A DNA stretch of 46,499 nucleotides from CAYUCJ01 sp049282265. Its GTDB lineage: Bacteria > Desulfobacterota > DSM-4660 > Desulfatiglandales > Desulfatiglandaceae. Under the pieces are notes generated by a model, which was not told the DNA's origin, did no database searches, and saw only the letters and a list, made by a program, of their open reading frames with translations. This document shows positions 35,673 to 43,907 of this stretch, piece by piece; the first letter of the stretch is position 1, and every line of letters starts with the position of its first letter. Position numbers and translations under genes: made by a program. The stretch is taken from the NCBI GenBank assembly GCA_049282265.1, contig JBAPTR010000016.1, positions 1 to 46,499 on the forward strand. The letters are read 5' to 3'.

Positions 35673-36149
35673 TGATGGAATCTTAAAAAGTTCACGACGG
35701 ACTTCCAACAAACTCAAAAATCAAAGAATCATGTTCAAAAGATTGGATATGTAGAAATATCGAGTGCTTTCGCCGGGCATTGAAGATTTTCCTAACGCTC
35801 CGGGCCTCCGGGTTTCATCCGCCTGCGGCGGACTGGTCTTTTCTTCGGACTTACCCCCGTCCCGCCTCATAGAGCGGGGCTCCGCGCTCTCCCGCAAGCG
35901 GGAGCCGCGGCTTCCCCCGGAGATATGCCCGGAAAAGACGGCGCCCTCTCGACAGTCGCTTGACGGCTATTTGGGGTTTATGTCTCCCAAACCCCACGCG
36001 CTTCTATGAATTTACGCTAAACCCCAAATCGGCCTCCATTCCCTCCGAAGTGTTTAGAAAGGGTCTGGAAAAGAGTGTCAGGTTCTCCTCCACTTCGTTG
36101 CTCATAGGTTGCCGATTCCGGCATAAGTAAGCTTTTTACGATTCCATCA
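35673..36149. repeat. 477-bp mosaic repeat with terminal inverted repeats (R5)
   Basis: Bounded by TGATGGAATCTTAAAAAG (35673-35690) and CTTTTTACGATTCCATCA (36132-36149), which are inverted repeats with 17 of 18 positions matching. The interior combines the 264-bp module (35700-35963) and the block shared with the window start (35960-36091), including ATTTGGGGTTTA (35969-35980) and TAAACCCCAAAT (36018-36029). No transposase gene is present. It looks like a non-autonomous mobile element or a composite of several. Confidence 0.8.
35700..35963 (+). repeat. 264-bp module, copy A
   Basis: Nearly identical by eye to the reverse complement of 42545-42808, with roughly a dozen or so differences. Internal hairpin CTCCCGC-AA-GCGGGAG (35889-35904), among other palindromes. 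An 81-codon frame (35764-36009) crosses it and its partner copy has a 77-codon frame, but the frame ends differently in each, has no ribosome-binding site and is arginine- and proline-rich, so I treat it as non-coding. Confidence 0.85.
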
Positions 36150-36301
36150 GATTAGGGCACTGGGATCTTTTTCGGATTATCCCGAGATCCCGCCCGAACA
36201 CCTTGCATTTCCCGTAAGAATCCTTATACTGACACCCAAATCTTCGAAATCAATCTTGAAAACCATTATCATCGTTTTACCAGGCCAGGAGTTTAAGCGA
36301 A

Positions 36302-36541
36302 ATGACTCAGGTACGAGGGTGCATCGAAGTAGACATGTTTTCAGATGACGTGGACAGCGACGGACATCCAATTGCCCTTTCTTTCAAAGAAGTCCTTGAA
36401 GATGTGGCGGAAGAGTACGGTTGCGAACTCACGCATTTTGAGGTGCACCAAGGCACAGTCAGCTTTTCCTTTGACGACGAAAAGCTGATGACCCAGATCC
36501 TTCGAATCCTTCAGACTTCCCATTGGGAGCCCACGGCCTAG
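36302..36541 (+). CDS. Small hypothetical protein (79 aa)
   Basis: Not recognised. Acidic and soluble, with a beta-alpha pattern (VRGCIEVDMF, ALSFKEVLEDVAEEYG, TVSFSFDDEKLMTQIL). AGGAG at 36287-36291 stands 10 bases before ATG 36302. It is 24 bases upstream of the TrmJ-like gene, so likely cotranscribed. The role is unknown. Confidence 0.65.
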   Translation: MTQVRGCIEVDMFSDDVDSDGHPIALSFKEVLEDVAEEYGCELTHFEVHQGTVSFSFDDEKLMTQILRILQTSHWEPTA

Positions 36542-36565
36542 GTGTTGGCGGCTGGAGATGTGTTT

Positions 36566-37309
36566 ATGGTTTCGAAAATCAAGCTCTCAAACATAGGTAT
36601 TATACTAGCCGAACCCCAGATTCCGGAGAATATTGGTTCGACGGCCCGGGCCATGAACAACATGGGTTTACATCGCTTGATACTGGTGAACCCCAAGAAC
36701 CTCGATCATTCCAGGGTATTGAAGACTGCAACAGGCCCTTCACAGGCCATCGTGGAATCCATGGAGATTCTTGATGACCTGGAATCCGCCCTTGGTCCTT
36801 TCAATTTTATCGCCGGTCTGACGGCCCGGACCGGTTCCTTGAGGCCCGCTATCGCGAAGCCACGCCGTCTGGCAAGAGACCTTATTTCCTTGTCGCAAAA
36901 TAACCTTGCAGGCCTACTCTTCGGACCCGAAGACCGGGGTCTTTCCAATGACCAGCTGCGTCTCTGCCACACGATTGTAAATATTCCCACGGCTGGGTTC
37001 TCCTCCCTCAATCTGGCGCAGGCAGTCATGATCGTCTGCTATGAAATCTACCTTGCGTCCGATGACGCACCGGTGGAAGCTGTTCCCCGACTGGCGAACA
37101 GTTTTGAACTGGAAGGCATGTACGACCACTTAAAACACATACTAATGAAAATCGGCTTCCTCAATCCACAGAATCCCGAACACTGGATGTTCAATATTCG
37201 GCGGTACCTTTCGAGAATTCCGCTACGCGCAAGGGAAGTGCGAATCATACGCGGTGTTTGTCGTCAAATCGACTGGCATACCGATCATGTCAAGAAAAAG
37301 GAGGATTGA
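36566..37309 (+). CDS. TrmJ-like tRNA 2'-O-methyltransferase (SpoU family)
   Basis: 247 aa from ATG 36566 with GGAGAT upstream. It is a SPOUT-fold enzyme with IILAEPQIPENIGSTARAMNN at the N-terminus, GLLFGPEDRGLSNDQL with the catalytic arginine context, and IPTAGFSSLNLAQAVMIVCYE, the SAM-binding trefoil knot. This order marks TrmJ, which methylates position 32 of certain tRNAs. The C-terminal extension (ELEGMYDHLKHIL...) is also TrmJ-like. The start at 36542 (GTG) is possible but adds only 8 residues. Confidence 0.86.
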   Translation: MVSKIKLSNIGIILAEPQIPENIGSTARAMNNMGLHRLILVNPKNLDHSRVLKTATGPSQAIVESMEILDDLESALGPFNFIAGLTARTGSLRPAIAKPRRLARDLISLSQNNLAGLLFGPEDRGLSNDQLRLCHTIVNIPTAGFSSLNLAQAVMIVCYEIYLASDDAPVEAVPRLANSFELEGMYDHLKHILMKIGFLNPQNPEHWMFNIRRYLSRIPLRAREVRIIRGVCRQIDWHTDHVKKKED

Positions 37310-37320
37310 GCAGCGTATCG

Positions 37321-38493
37321 ATGAAAAATGAAATCGTATTACGTTTGAACCGCGTGCAGGAAAAACTCAGGAACCATGGACTGGACGGCGCTATTTTTGT
37401 CCAGAAAGTTGACGTGTTCTATCTGTCTGCAACAGACCAGACAGCCCACCTGTGGGTCCCTTCAGAAGGCCCTCCCCTGCTTATGGTACGCAGGAGCATG
37501 GAGCGGGCCAGACAGGACGCGGCTATTCAGGATATCGTCCCTCTTCCCGGGTTCTCTGCTCTACCTAACCTTATCAAAGAAAATGACGGCCGCCTCCCTC
37601 GACGCATCGGGCTGGAGATGGACGTCCTTCCCGTAAATCAGTATCGGGTCTACAAAGGACTTTTCCCCGGCTCAGAAATGGTTGACTTCTCTCCGGTTGT
37701 AAGGCGCATTCGTATGATCAAATCCCCCTATGAAATCTCCTGCATGACCCGGGCCGCCGCCATGGGAGACCGCATGTTCAATGAGGTCCCCTCTGTCCTT
37801 GATTTCGCGGAGACGGAAACGGACCTTGCCCGCCACCTGGAATCTTTTTACAGGGGTCTGGGCCATCCGGGGATTGTCAGGGCGCGCGCCTTCAACATGG
37901 AGTGTTTCTACGGGCATGTCCTGGCCGGGCCAAGTGGTGCCGTTCCCAGTGCTTCCCCCGGTCCGACGGGCGGGCCGGGGTTGGGGCCTTACTACTCCCA
38001 GGGCGCCGGGAGAGGCAAGATCCGGCCTCACGAGCCCATCCTGGTGGATTACACATCCAGTGTGGAAGGATATGTCTCCGACCAGGCGCGGCTCTTCTCC
38101 ATCGGGAAACTCCCTCGAAAGTTTCTTTATGCCCATGAAGTCATGATCGAGGTTCAGGAGACCATTAGAGAAAATGCACGTCCAGGCATTTTGGCAGGCG
38201 AGCTTTATGAGCAGGCTCTCAAGGTCGTCCGGAGACACGAACTGGAAGATGGGTTCATGGGATATCCGGATCCTGTTCCCTTCGTCGCCCATGGCATCGG
38301 GCTCGAATTGGATGAATGGCCCATTATCGGCCGTAACAGCAAAACGGTCATCGAGGAAGGCATGGTCTTCGCCCTCGAACCCAAGTTTGTCTTTCCGGAT
38401 GAAGGTGTGGCCGGGCTTGAAAGTGTCTTTGTTGTAACGGCTGAGGGGCTCCGGAAGCTCAACCACTTCCCCGATGCCGTTTTTGTCTGCTGA
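37321..38493 (+). CDS. M24 family metallopeptidase (Xaa-Pro peptidase type)
   Basis: 391-aa pita-bread enzyme, likely cleaving N-terminal residues before proline. An N-terminal creatinase-like domain (about 1-135) is followed by the catalytic domain with five likely metal ligands: D in ILVDYTS, D in VSDQARLF, H in FVAHGIGLELDE, E in ALEPKFVF and E in GLESVFVV. Exact peptide specificity is unknown. ATG 37321 is 16 bases after AAGGAGG, which is long. A TTG at 37306 overlapping the trmJ stop is an alternative. Probably cotranscribed with trmJ. Confidence 0.82.
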   Translation: MKNEIVLRLNRVQEKLRNHGLDGAIFVQKVDVFYLSATDQTAHLWVPSEGPPLLMVRRSMERARQDAAIQDIVPLPGFSALPNLIKENDGRLPRRIGLEMDVLPVNQYRVYKGLFPGSEMVDFSPVVRRIRMIKSPYEISCMTRAAAMGDRMFNEVPSVLDFAETETDLARHLESFYRGLGHPGIVRARAFNMECFYGHVLAGPSGAVPSASPGPTGGPGLGPYYSQGAGRGKIRPHEPILVDYTSSVEGYVSDQARLFSIGKLPRKFLYAHEVMIEVQETIRENARPGILAGELYEQALKVVRRHELEDGFMGYPDPVPFVAHGIGLELDEWPIIGRNSKTVIEEGMVFALEPKFVFPDEGVAGLESVFVVTAEGLRKLNHFPDAVFVC

Positions 38494-38538
38494 GGGCATT
38501 TCACCCCGGCCCAAGCCGGCGCTCTCATCCCGTAACGC

Positions 38539-39207
38539 TTAAATAAAGCCTTTGAGGTCACTCGTGGAAATCATTCCCTCCCTCAGAACCACCGGAGGGT
38601 CAACCGTCACGTCCAGTACCGTTGAAGCCTTCACTTCCTGTGTCCTGCCGCCGTCCAGAATCAGATCCATCCCTTTTCCGAATGCACGCGACACTTCCCC
38701 TGCAGACCTGGCCGGTGGATTTCCGGAAAGATTGGCACTGGTTCCGGTGATGGGGTGGCCGAGGGTGCAGGCCAGCAACGCGGCAACCGGATGGCTTGAG
38801 AGTCGAACGCCGATCTTGCCTGTGCCCCCCGTGAGGAGTGGCAGGACTTGCTCGGTTGCTTCAAAAATCAAGGTCAGCCCACCCGGCCAGAAAACATTTA
38901 TCAACTCCCGGGCCACCTTTGGCACGGCGGCCACATACTGCTCCAGGCTTTCGAGGGATGGAATCAGAATCAGGATAGGTTGTCCCTGATCCCGCGCCTT
39001 GATCCGGAACAATCGACCCACGGCCTCATGACGCGTGGCATCCACACCCAGCCCGTAAAAGGACTCGGTGGGGAAGGCAACTACCCCGCCATCCAGGATG
39101 ATCCGGACCGCTCGACGGATCGCCCCCTCATCGGGCCTTGGGCCGTTCACTCGAATGAGGGAGTCCAGTCCCGTGATCGCCTCGTCTCCGTCAGCGTTGG
39201 GGATCAT
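38539..39207 (-). CDS. tsaC: Threonylcarbamoyl-AMP synthase (Sua5/YrdC/YciO family)
   Basis: Makes threonylcarbamoyl-AMP for the t6A modification at position 37 of ANN-decoding tRNAs. The 222-aa protein has FPTESFYGLGVDA, the basic KxR pair in FRIKARDQGQP and the TGTSANLSG motif. It lacks the Sua5 C-terminal domain, so it is of the short TsaC type. It overlaps purE by 4 bases. Confidence 0.9.
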   Translation of the reverse strand: MIPNADGDEAITGLDSLIRVNGPRPDEGAIRRAVRIILDGGVVAFPTESFYGLGVDATRHEAVGRLFRIKARDQGQPILILIPSLESLEQYVAAVPKVARELINVFWPGGLTLIFEATEQVLPLLTGGTGKIGVRLSSHPVAALLACTLGHPITGTSANLSGNPPARSAGEVSRAFGKGMDLILDGGRTQEVKASTVLDVTVDPPVVLREGMISTSDLKGFI

Positions 39208-39704
39208 TTCTCGAAAGCACGTCCTTTTTCCAGGGCTTCCCGGGTGATCCTTTCCCGGTAGGCGTAAAGGCTTTCGGCTATGGCAGGGTCCTTTAAGGCC
39301 AGGATTTGAGCTGCCAGCACAGCCGCGTTTTTGGCTCCGCCGCTACCCACGGCCATGGTCGCCACAGGGATACCCGGGGGCATTTGAACGGTGGCAAGGA
39401 GGGCGTCAAATCCCTTCAGGGGGGAGGAATCGATGGGCACACCGATGACGGGTAGACAGGTGTGGGCAGCCACAACTCCCGCCAGGTGTGCGGCCCATCC
39501 CGCAGCCGCAATAATAACCTCAATCCCCCGATGGGATGCCGACAGGGCATAGTCCCTGGTCTGATCGGGGGTCCGATGGGCGGAAAGGATCTTGACTTCA
39601 TGGGGAATTGCCAGAGTTGTCAGGAGTTCGCCGCACCCTTTCATGATGTCAGCGTCGGAAGTGCTGCCCATCAGCACGGCCACTTTGGGTGTTTCTGCCT
39701 TCAT
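39204..39704 (-). CDS. purE: N5-carboxyaminoimidazole ribonucleotide mutase (class I PurE)
   Basis: Purine synthesis enzyme converting N5-CAIR to CAIR. The 166-aa protein has MGSTSDADIM, SAHRTPDQTRDYA with the active-site histidine, AHLAGVVAAHTCLPVIGVP and VQMPPGIPVATMAVGSGGAKNAA. The AAGW-AAHLAGV loop differs from the more common GGAAHLPGM. It is the first gene of the purE-tsaC pair. purK is not in the window. Confidence 0.93.
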   Translation of the reverse strand: MKAETPKVAVLMGSTSDADIMKGCGELLTTLAIPHEVKILSAHRTPDQTRDYALSASHRGIEVIIAAAGWAAHLAGVVAAHTCLPVIGVPIDSSPLKGFDALLATVQMPPGIPVATMAVGSGGAKNAAVLAAQILALKDPAIAESLYAYRERITREALEKGRAFEK

Positions 39705-39734
39705 TTCATACTCCTCAAGGATTCAAGTTTTCTG

Positions 39735-40364
39735 TCAACCTGCGGCCATTCCCATGATGGGATAGATGATCATCCCTGCCAGCCAGGCAATATCTTCCGC
39801 CGAGAGGATCTTCGAGATACTTCGATCAAAGAGGAGGTTTCCCTCCGGCGGGAATTCATCATCCCCCTCCCAGAGGATGAGCGCAACCGGAACCCGCGGA
39901 AGGGCCTGAACCACCACGGAATGGTCGCCATGGTCAAGAGGCCTTGCACCGTATACTTCCCTTGTCACGGGAAGCAGTTTCTCAGGTTGCTTTCCAAAGG
40001 CGTTGACGAGGGGTATCTTTGCCCTTCTCAGAAAGGCATCGAGATAAAATTTACCGTCCGGTACCTCCTGGTAGGCCACCCATTCCCCCTTGACTTTTGC
40101 TCCTTTGGCTCCATTCAGGTAGTGGAAAATCAGGACCTGCTGTTGTATGGGGACTTCCTCACCCGTGCTCTTGAAACTGAATTCCAGTTCAGGCCACGAG
40201 ATCGCGATGTCTCTGTTCAAAAACGGCAGGACGAGGGTGATTAGGCCCTCACCGTCCTCTTGGAATACCGCGCCGCTCCGGTCAGCGATACGCTTGGGAT
40301 TTTCTCCTTCCAGCGCGCCCTTGCCCAGCTGAACCGCCTTTTTGTAATCATCAATTCTTGCCAT
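39735..40364 (-). CDS. DUF3786 domain protein
   Basis: 209 aa, matching the DUF3786 family by its C-terminal pattern VALILWEGDDEFPPEGNLLFD then SAEDIAWLAGMI. The family is common in anaerobes with corrinoid or C1 enzymes, and its role is unknown. A cofactor-binding or folding role is speculation. It lies 30 bases upstream of purE on the same strand, so it may share a transcript, with no stated functional tie. No cysteine cluster is visible. Confidence 0.8.
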   Translation of the reverse strand: MARIDDYKKAVQLGKGALEGENPKRIADRSGAVFQEDGEGLITLVLPFLNRDIAISWPELEFSFKSTGEEVPIQQQVLIFHYLNGAKGAKVKGEWVAYQEVPDGKFYLDAFLRRAKIPLVNAFGKQPEKLLPVTREVYGARPLDHGDHSVVVQALPRVPVALILWEGDDEFPPEGNLLFDRSISKILSAEDIAWLAGMIIYPIMGMAAG

Positions 40365-40481
40365 TTCCCATCCTTGAACTTAGTATATGAGACGTTATCC
40401 TATGTTACTGTTCATATTTTTTCAAGATTAACATTTACGACTTCGTATTCAATTTCATGATGAGGCTCGCGAAAGTCACCC

Positions 40482-41201
40482 ATGGCACGGAAAAAGAAGA
40501 AAAGAAAACACAAGGGAAAAGCCCTGGGCGGGAAAAAGGAAGACGTTTTCAATCCCGCCCTTCAGGGGAAAGTTGTCCTCCCCGGGGACAACCTTTCCGA
40601 TTCACCCGCCACGGGCCGACCATTGCCCCCTGCAGATTTCCACCTAGAGGAAGATGAAAGGCTGTTTCTTGTTGCCATGGACGGCGTAGAGCCTTTGTCT
40701 TCGGCCCATAAACGAGTCGTGCCTTTGCCGAAACTCGATACCAGGCCTGCCCACCCGGCCCCCGATGATGAACTGGAGGCCATGACCCACCTCTCGGAAC
40801 TGGTCAGCGGTTCGGCGAAACTCGACATTACCTACAGTGATGAATACCTTGAAGGTTCTGTCCAGGGCTTCGACCCCAGGCTGATGCAACGGTTGAAACG
40901 GGGGCAGTTCCCCATCCAGGATTTTATCGATCTACACGGCCTTACAAAGCAGGAAGCACAGATGAAGGTCAGGGATTTTGTCCTCAAGAGCTACCACATC
41001 GGGTTGAGATGCATCCTGGTGGTCCACGGGAGGGGGCTTAATTCGGAAAACCACATACCGGTCCTGAAAGAACGGCTGCCCCTGTGGCTCACCCGTGGCC
41101 CGGCAAGGAAGATCGTACTTGCTTTTTCAACGGCCAAACCCTACGATGGCGGGACCGGCGCACTTTACATCCTTCTTAAGAAAAAGAGGGGTGTTTCGTG
41201 A
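40482..41201 (+). CDS. Smr domain protein
   Basis: 239 aa with a disordered, lysine-rich N-terminus (KKKKRKHKGKALGGKKED) and a C-terminal Smr (MutS2-like) nuclease domain (about 145-235) carrying DLHG (FIDLHGLTKQEA) and HGRG (VVHGRGLNS). Smr domains can nick or cut DNA or RNA. The stand-alone role is not settled. It is 34 bases upstream of the YchF-like gene on the same strand. Confidence 0.85.
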   Translation: MARKKKKRKHKGKALGGKKEDVFNPALQGKVVLPGDNLSDSPATGRPLPPADFHLEEDERLFLVAMDGVEPLSSAHKRVVPLPKLDTRPAHPAPDDELEAMTHLSELVSGSAKLDITYSDEYLEGSVQGFDPRLMQRLKRGQFPIQDFIDLHGLTKQEAQMKVRDFVLKSYHIGLRCILVVHGRGLNSENHIPVLKERLPLWLTRGPARKIVLAFSTAKPYDGGTGALYILLKKKRGVS

Positions 41202-41235
41202 GTCGGCATGAAGGGAAAAAGGAGGGTCGAAGACA

Positions 41236-42282
41236 ATGAAACTGGGAATCGTGGGCGTTCCTCAATGCGGAAAATCCACCATTTTCGATGCGCTCACGGG
41301 GGCAAGAGGTGAGGATGGCGACCGCTCGCCTGCCCGTAAAGACATGAAAATGGCCGCCGTTACGGTGTTTGACGAAAGGATCGCTTTTCTGTCCGAGATC
41401 TACCAGCCCAAAAAAACCTCCTTTGCGAAAGTCGAATATCTTCTCCCTTCCGAGATCCAGGGGGCATCCCCTGAGAAATCCAGGGCGGGCCTCTGGAACC
41501 AGATCCGCACCTGTGATGCCCTCCTTCACGTGGTTCGCAATTTTCGGTCCACCGGTGGATCTCCTCCAAGCCATGAAAAGGACTACTGGCAACTGGAGGA
41601 AGAGATGATTCTCACCGACCTGGTCGTCACGGAAAACCGGATTCAACGGATTGAGGCGGATCTAAAAAGGGGGAAGAAAGAAGGAGGGGAGGAATACGAT
41701 ATCCTTCAATCCTGCCGGAAAATCCTGGAAGAGGGAACACCCATTCGAGGGAGCGCTAATCTGGCCTCTCATCCGCTTTTGAAGGGTTTTACTTTTCTCT
41801 CGGCCAAGCCTGGCCTTGTGATCATGAACAACGAGGATGAAGACGAGGTCCTTCCTTCATGGAACAGGCCTCCAGAAGAGGTGAACGCCATTGTCGTACG
41901 CGGACGTCTTGAACAGGATATCGCCTCCATGTCTCCGGAGGAGGCTCAAGAGTTTCTGCAAGCCTATCACGTGACTGAATCCGCCCTTGACCGTGTGATC
42001 AACCGTTCCTATGGGCTTCTGAATCGCATTTCATTCTTCACTGTGGGTTCCGATGAAGTCAAGGCCTGGCCGATAGCCGCCGGGACTTCGGCCCTGGACG
42101 CCGCCGGAAGCGTCCATACCGACATCCAGAAGGGTTTCATACGGGCCGAGGTGGTCTCATTTGATGATCTGAAAAAGTACGGAGACTTCAAGGAGGCCAA
42201 GAAGGCCGGTCAGGTGCGGTTGGAAGGCAAGGAATATATCATTCAGGACGGCGATATTGCCCATTTCCGATTTAACATTTGA
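41236..42282 (+). CDS. Divergent YchF/OLA1-like NTPase
   Basis: 348 aa. The P-loop is GVPQCGKST (7-15) where family members have G-P-N-V-G-K-S. The switch II (G3) motif, DIAGLV in YchF, is replaced by LPSEIQG (about 70-76). A possible G4 is MNNEDE. A C-terminal TGS-like domain (about 265-348) is intact: FFTVGSDEVKAWPI and DGDIAHFRFNI. The C-terminal domain is the YchF type. Nucleotide preference is unknown. The TGA stop at 42280 is part of the following repeat terminus (TGATGGCTTC). Confidence 0.8.
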   Translation: MKLGIVGVPQCGKSTIFDALTGARGEDGDRSPARKDMKMAAVTVFDERIAFLSEIYQPKKTSFAKVEYLLPSEIQGASPEKSRAGLWNQIRTCDALLHVVRNFRSTGGSPPSHEKDYWQLEEEMILTDLVVTENRIQRIEADLKRGKKEGGEEYDILQSCRKILEEGTPIRGSANLASHPLLKGFTFLSAKPGLVIMNNEDEDEVLPSWNRPPEEVNAIVVRGRLEQDIASMSPEEAQEFLQAYHVTESALDRVINRSYGLLNRISFFTVGSDEVKAWPIAAGTSALDAAGSVHTDIQKGFIRAEVVSFDDLKKYGDFKEAKKAGQVRLEGKEYIIQDGDIAHFRFNI

Positions 42283-42544
42283 TGGCTTCATTGGAAGCTG
42301 GTTTATGCCGCAAGCGGCAGGCTTTGAACAACGAAACGGAGGAGGGCCTGAGAGTCTTTTTCAGACCCTCCTCCTGGTGCAGCAAATAAAACGGCTCGCT
42401 ATGAGGAGCAGGTCGCGACTTCGTTGGAAGCTTACTGATGCCGCAAGCGGCAGCCTGTGAGCAACGAACGCGATGGGTCATGTTCAAAAGTATTGGTACA
42501 TTTCGTCGCATATTCACTTGTGAAAGGGGATTGAGGGTTTTCCT
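42280..42544. repeat. Mosaic repeat, first half of copy R6
   Basis: Begins TGATGGCTTCATTGG, overlapping the stop of the YchF-like gene. A direct repeat of about 45 bp occurs at 42291-42335 and 42424-42468 (TTGGAAGC...GCCGCAAGCGGC). A compact hairpin, GGAGGAGGG/CCCTCCTCC (42338-42346 and 42366-42374), relates to the arms of R3. The interval to argC also contains the second 264-bp module. Confidence 0.7.
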
Positions 42545-42808
42545 TCAAGCGACTGTCGAGAGGGCGCCGTCTTTTCCGGGCTTATCTCCGGGGGAAGCCG
42601 CGGCTCCCGCTTGCGGGAGAGCGCGGAGCCCCACTCTATGAGGCGGGACGGGGGCAAGTCCGAAGAAAAGGCCAGTCCGCCCCAGGCGGATGAAACCCGG
42701 AGGCCCGGAGCGTTAGGAAAATCTTCAATGCCCGGCGAAAGCACTCGATATTTCTACATGTCCAATCTTTTGAACATGACTCTCTGATTTTTGACTTCGT
42801 TAGAAGTC
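42545..42808 (-). repeat. 264-bp module, copy B (inverted)
   Basis: Reverse complement of 35700-35963 at about 95 per cent identity by eye, 6.8 kb away and in opposite orientation. It ends with GACTTCGTTAGAAGTC, itself a partial palindrome, immediately upstream of argC. Confidence 0.85.
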
Positions 42809-42835
42809 ATCAACAGGGTTTAGTATGAGGTTTGC

Positions 42836-43897
42836 ATGAAAAAAATCAGAGTCGGTATTATCGGAGCGGGTGGATATGGCGGATGCGGCGCCATTGAGCT
42901 GCTCCATGACCACCCTTATGCGAAAGTTGAAGGACTGATAGCCAGGCATGATACAGGCCGGCCCATCAGCGATCTCTACCCCCATCTCAAGGGATTCTGT
43001 GATCTGCCGATAGCGGCCCCTGAAGACCCGGATTGTCCGAAGGATTTTGACGTGGTCTTTTTTGCCACCCCCGATGGTGTTGGACAGGAGTGGGCGCCGG
43101 AGTGGTTGAAAAGGGACATCAAGGTCATTGACTACAGCGGTGATTTCCGGTTCAACGACCCGGATTCCTACAGCCAATATGCTGCCCGCATCGGGAGGAA
43201 TAAACCCCACGCCTCGCCACAGCTCCTGCCACAGTCCACCTATGGGCTGCCCGAGCTGCACAGGGAGGACATTTCACGGGCGAACCTGGTCGGAAATCCC
43301 GGATGCTTTGCCGTGAGCTGCATCCTGGGTCTGGCCCCCGCCCTGGAATCCCGACTGATAGAACCCGCCTCTATTATCTGCGATGCCAAAACCGGTGTTT
43401 CAGGTGCCGGGAAAAAGCCCTCGCCCACGTTTCACTACCCGGCCCGGTACGACGCCATGAACGCTTACAAGGTCTCCGGGCATCAACACGTTCTTGAAGT
43501 GGAAAAGGAACTCGGACTGGTGGCGGGTGAAGAGGTGACATTGACCTTCACCCCTCATGTAGTTCCCCTCTGCAGGGGGATCCTCACCACCATCTACGGG
43601 CAACTCAGGCCGGGAATGGGTATCGCGAAGGTCATGGAGGCCTACCATGTCTTCTACGAGGATGATCTCTTCCTGAGGGTCTTTGGCCCTGAAGTCCCGC
43701 AGAGCACCAGCCATGTGAGGGGAAGTAATTTCTGTAATCTCTGGTTGAATGTGGATGACAGGACCGGGAAGCTCGTGGTGATAAGCCATATAGACAACCT
43801 GGTCAAAGGGCAGGCAGGGAGTGCCGTTCAAAACATGAACATCATGTTTGGATTTGAAGAGGGCGCCGGTCTCTTGCGGCCCGGTCTCTTTCCTTAG
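42836..43897 (+). CDS. argC: N-acetyl-gamma-glutamyl-phosphate reductase
   Basis: Third step of arginine synthesis, NADPH-dependent reduction of N-acetylglutamyl phosphate. 353 aa. A Rossmann start (GIIGAGGYGG, 8-17), YGLPE, the catalytic cysteine in NPGCFAVSC (NPGCYPT is the commoner form), and the conserved histidine in PHVVPLCRGI with the RGSNFC segment near the end. The leader lies in the repeat-rich stretch. It ends 10 bases before the converging ATPase gene. No other arg gene is present in the window. Confidence 0.92.
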   Translation: MKKIRVGIIGAGGYGGCGAIELLHDHPYAKVEGLIARHDTGRPISDLYPHLKGFCDLPIAAPEDPDCPKDFDVVFFATPDGVGQEWAPEWLKRDIKVIDYSGDFRFNDPDSYSQYAARIGRNKPHASPQLLPQSTYGLPELHREDISRANLVGNPGCFAVSCILGLAPALESRLIEPASIICDAKTGVSGAGKKPSPTFHYPARYDAMNAYKVSGHQHVLEVEKELGLVAGEEVTLTFTPHVVPLCRGILTTIYGQLRPGMGIAKVMEAYHVFYEDDLFLRVFGPEVPQSTSHVRGSNFCNLWLNVDDRTGKLVVISHIDNLVKGQAGSAVQNMNIMFGFEEGAGLLRPGLFP

Positions 43898-43907
43898 AAT
43901 CCGCAGA

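Noticed and set aside
35764..36009. 81-codon frame in the 264-bp module, with its 77-codon partner at 42514-42744
   Set aside because: The sequence is repeated in both copies but the frames end differently, are rich in proline and arginine, and have no ribosome-binding site. It reads as repeat DNA, not a protein gene.
37672..38514. 280-codon minus-strand frame opposite the M24 peptidase
   Set aside because: It is antisense to a gene with all five metal ligands.
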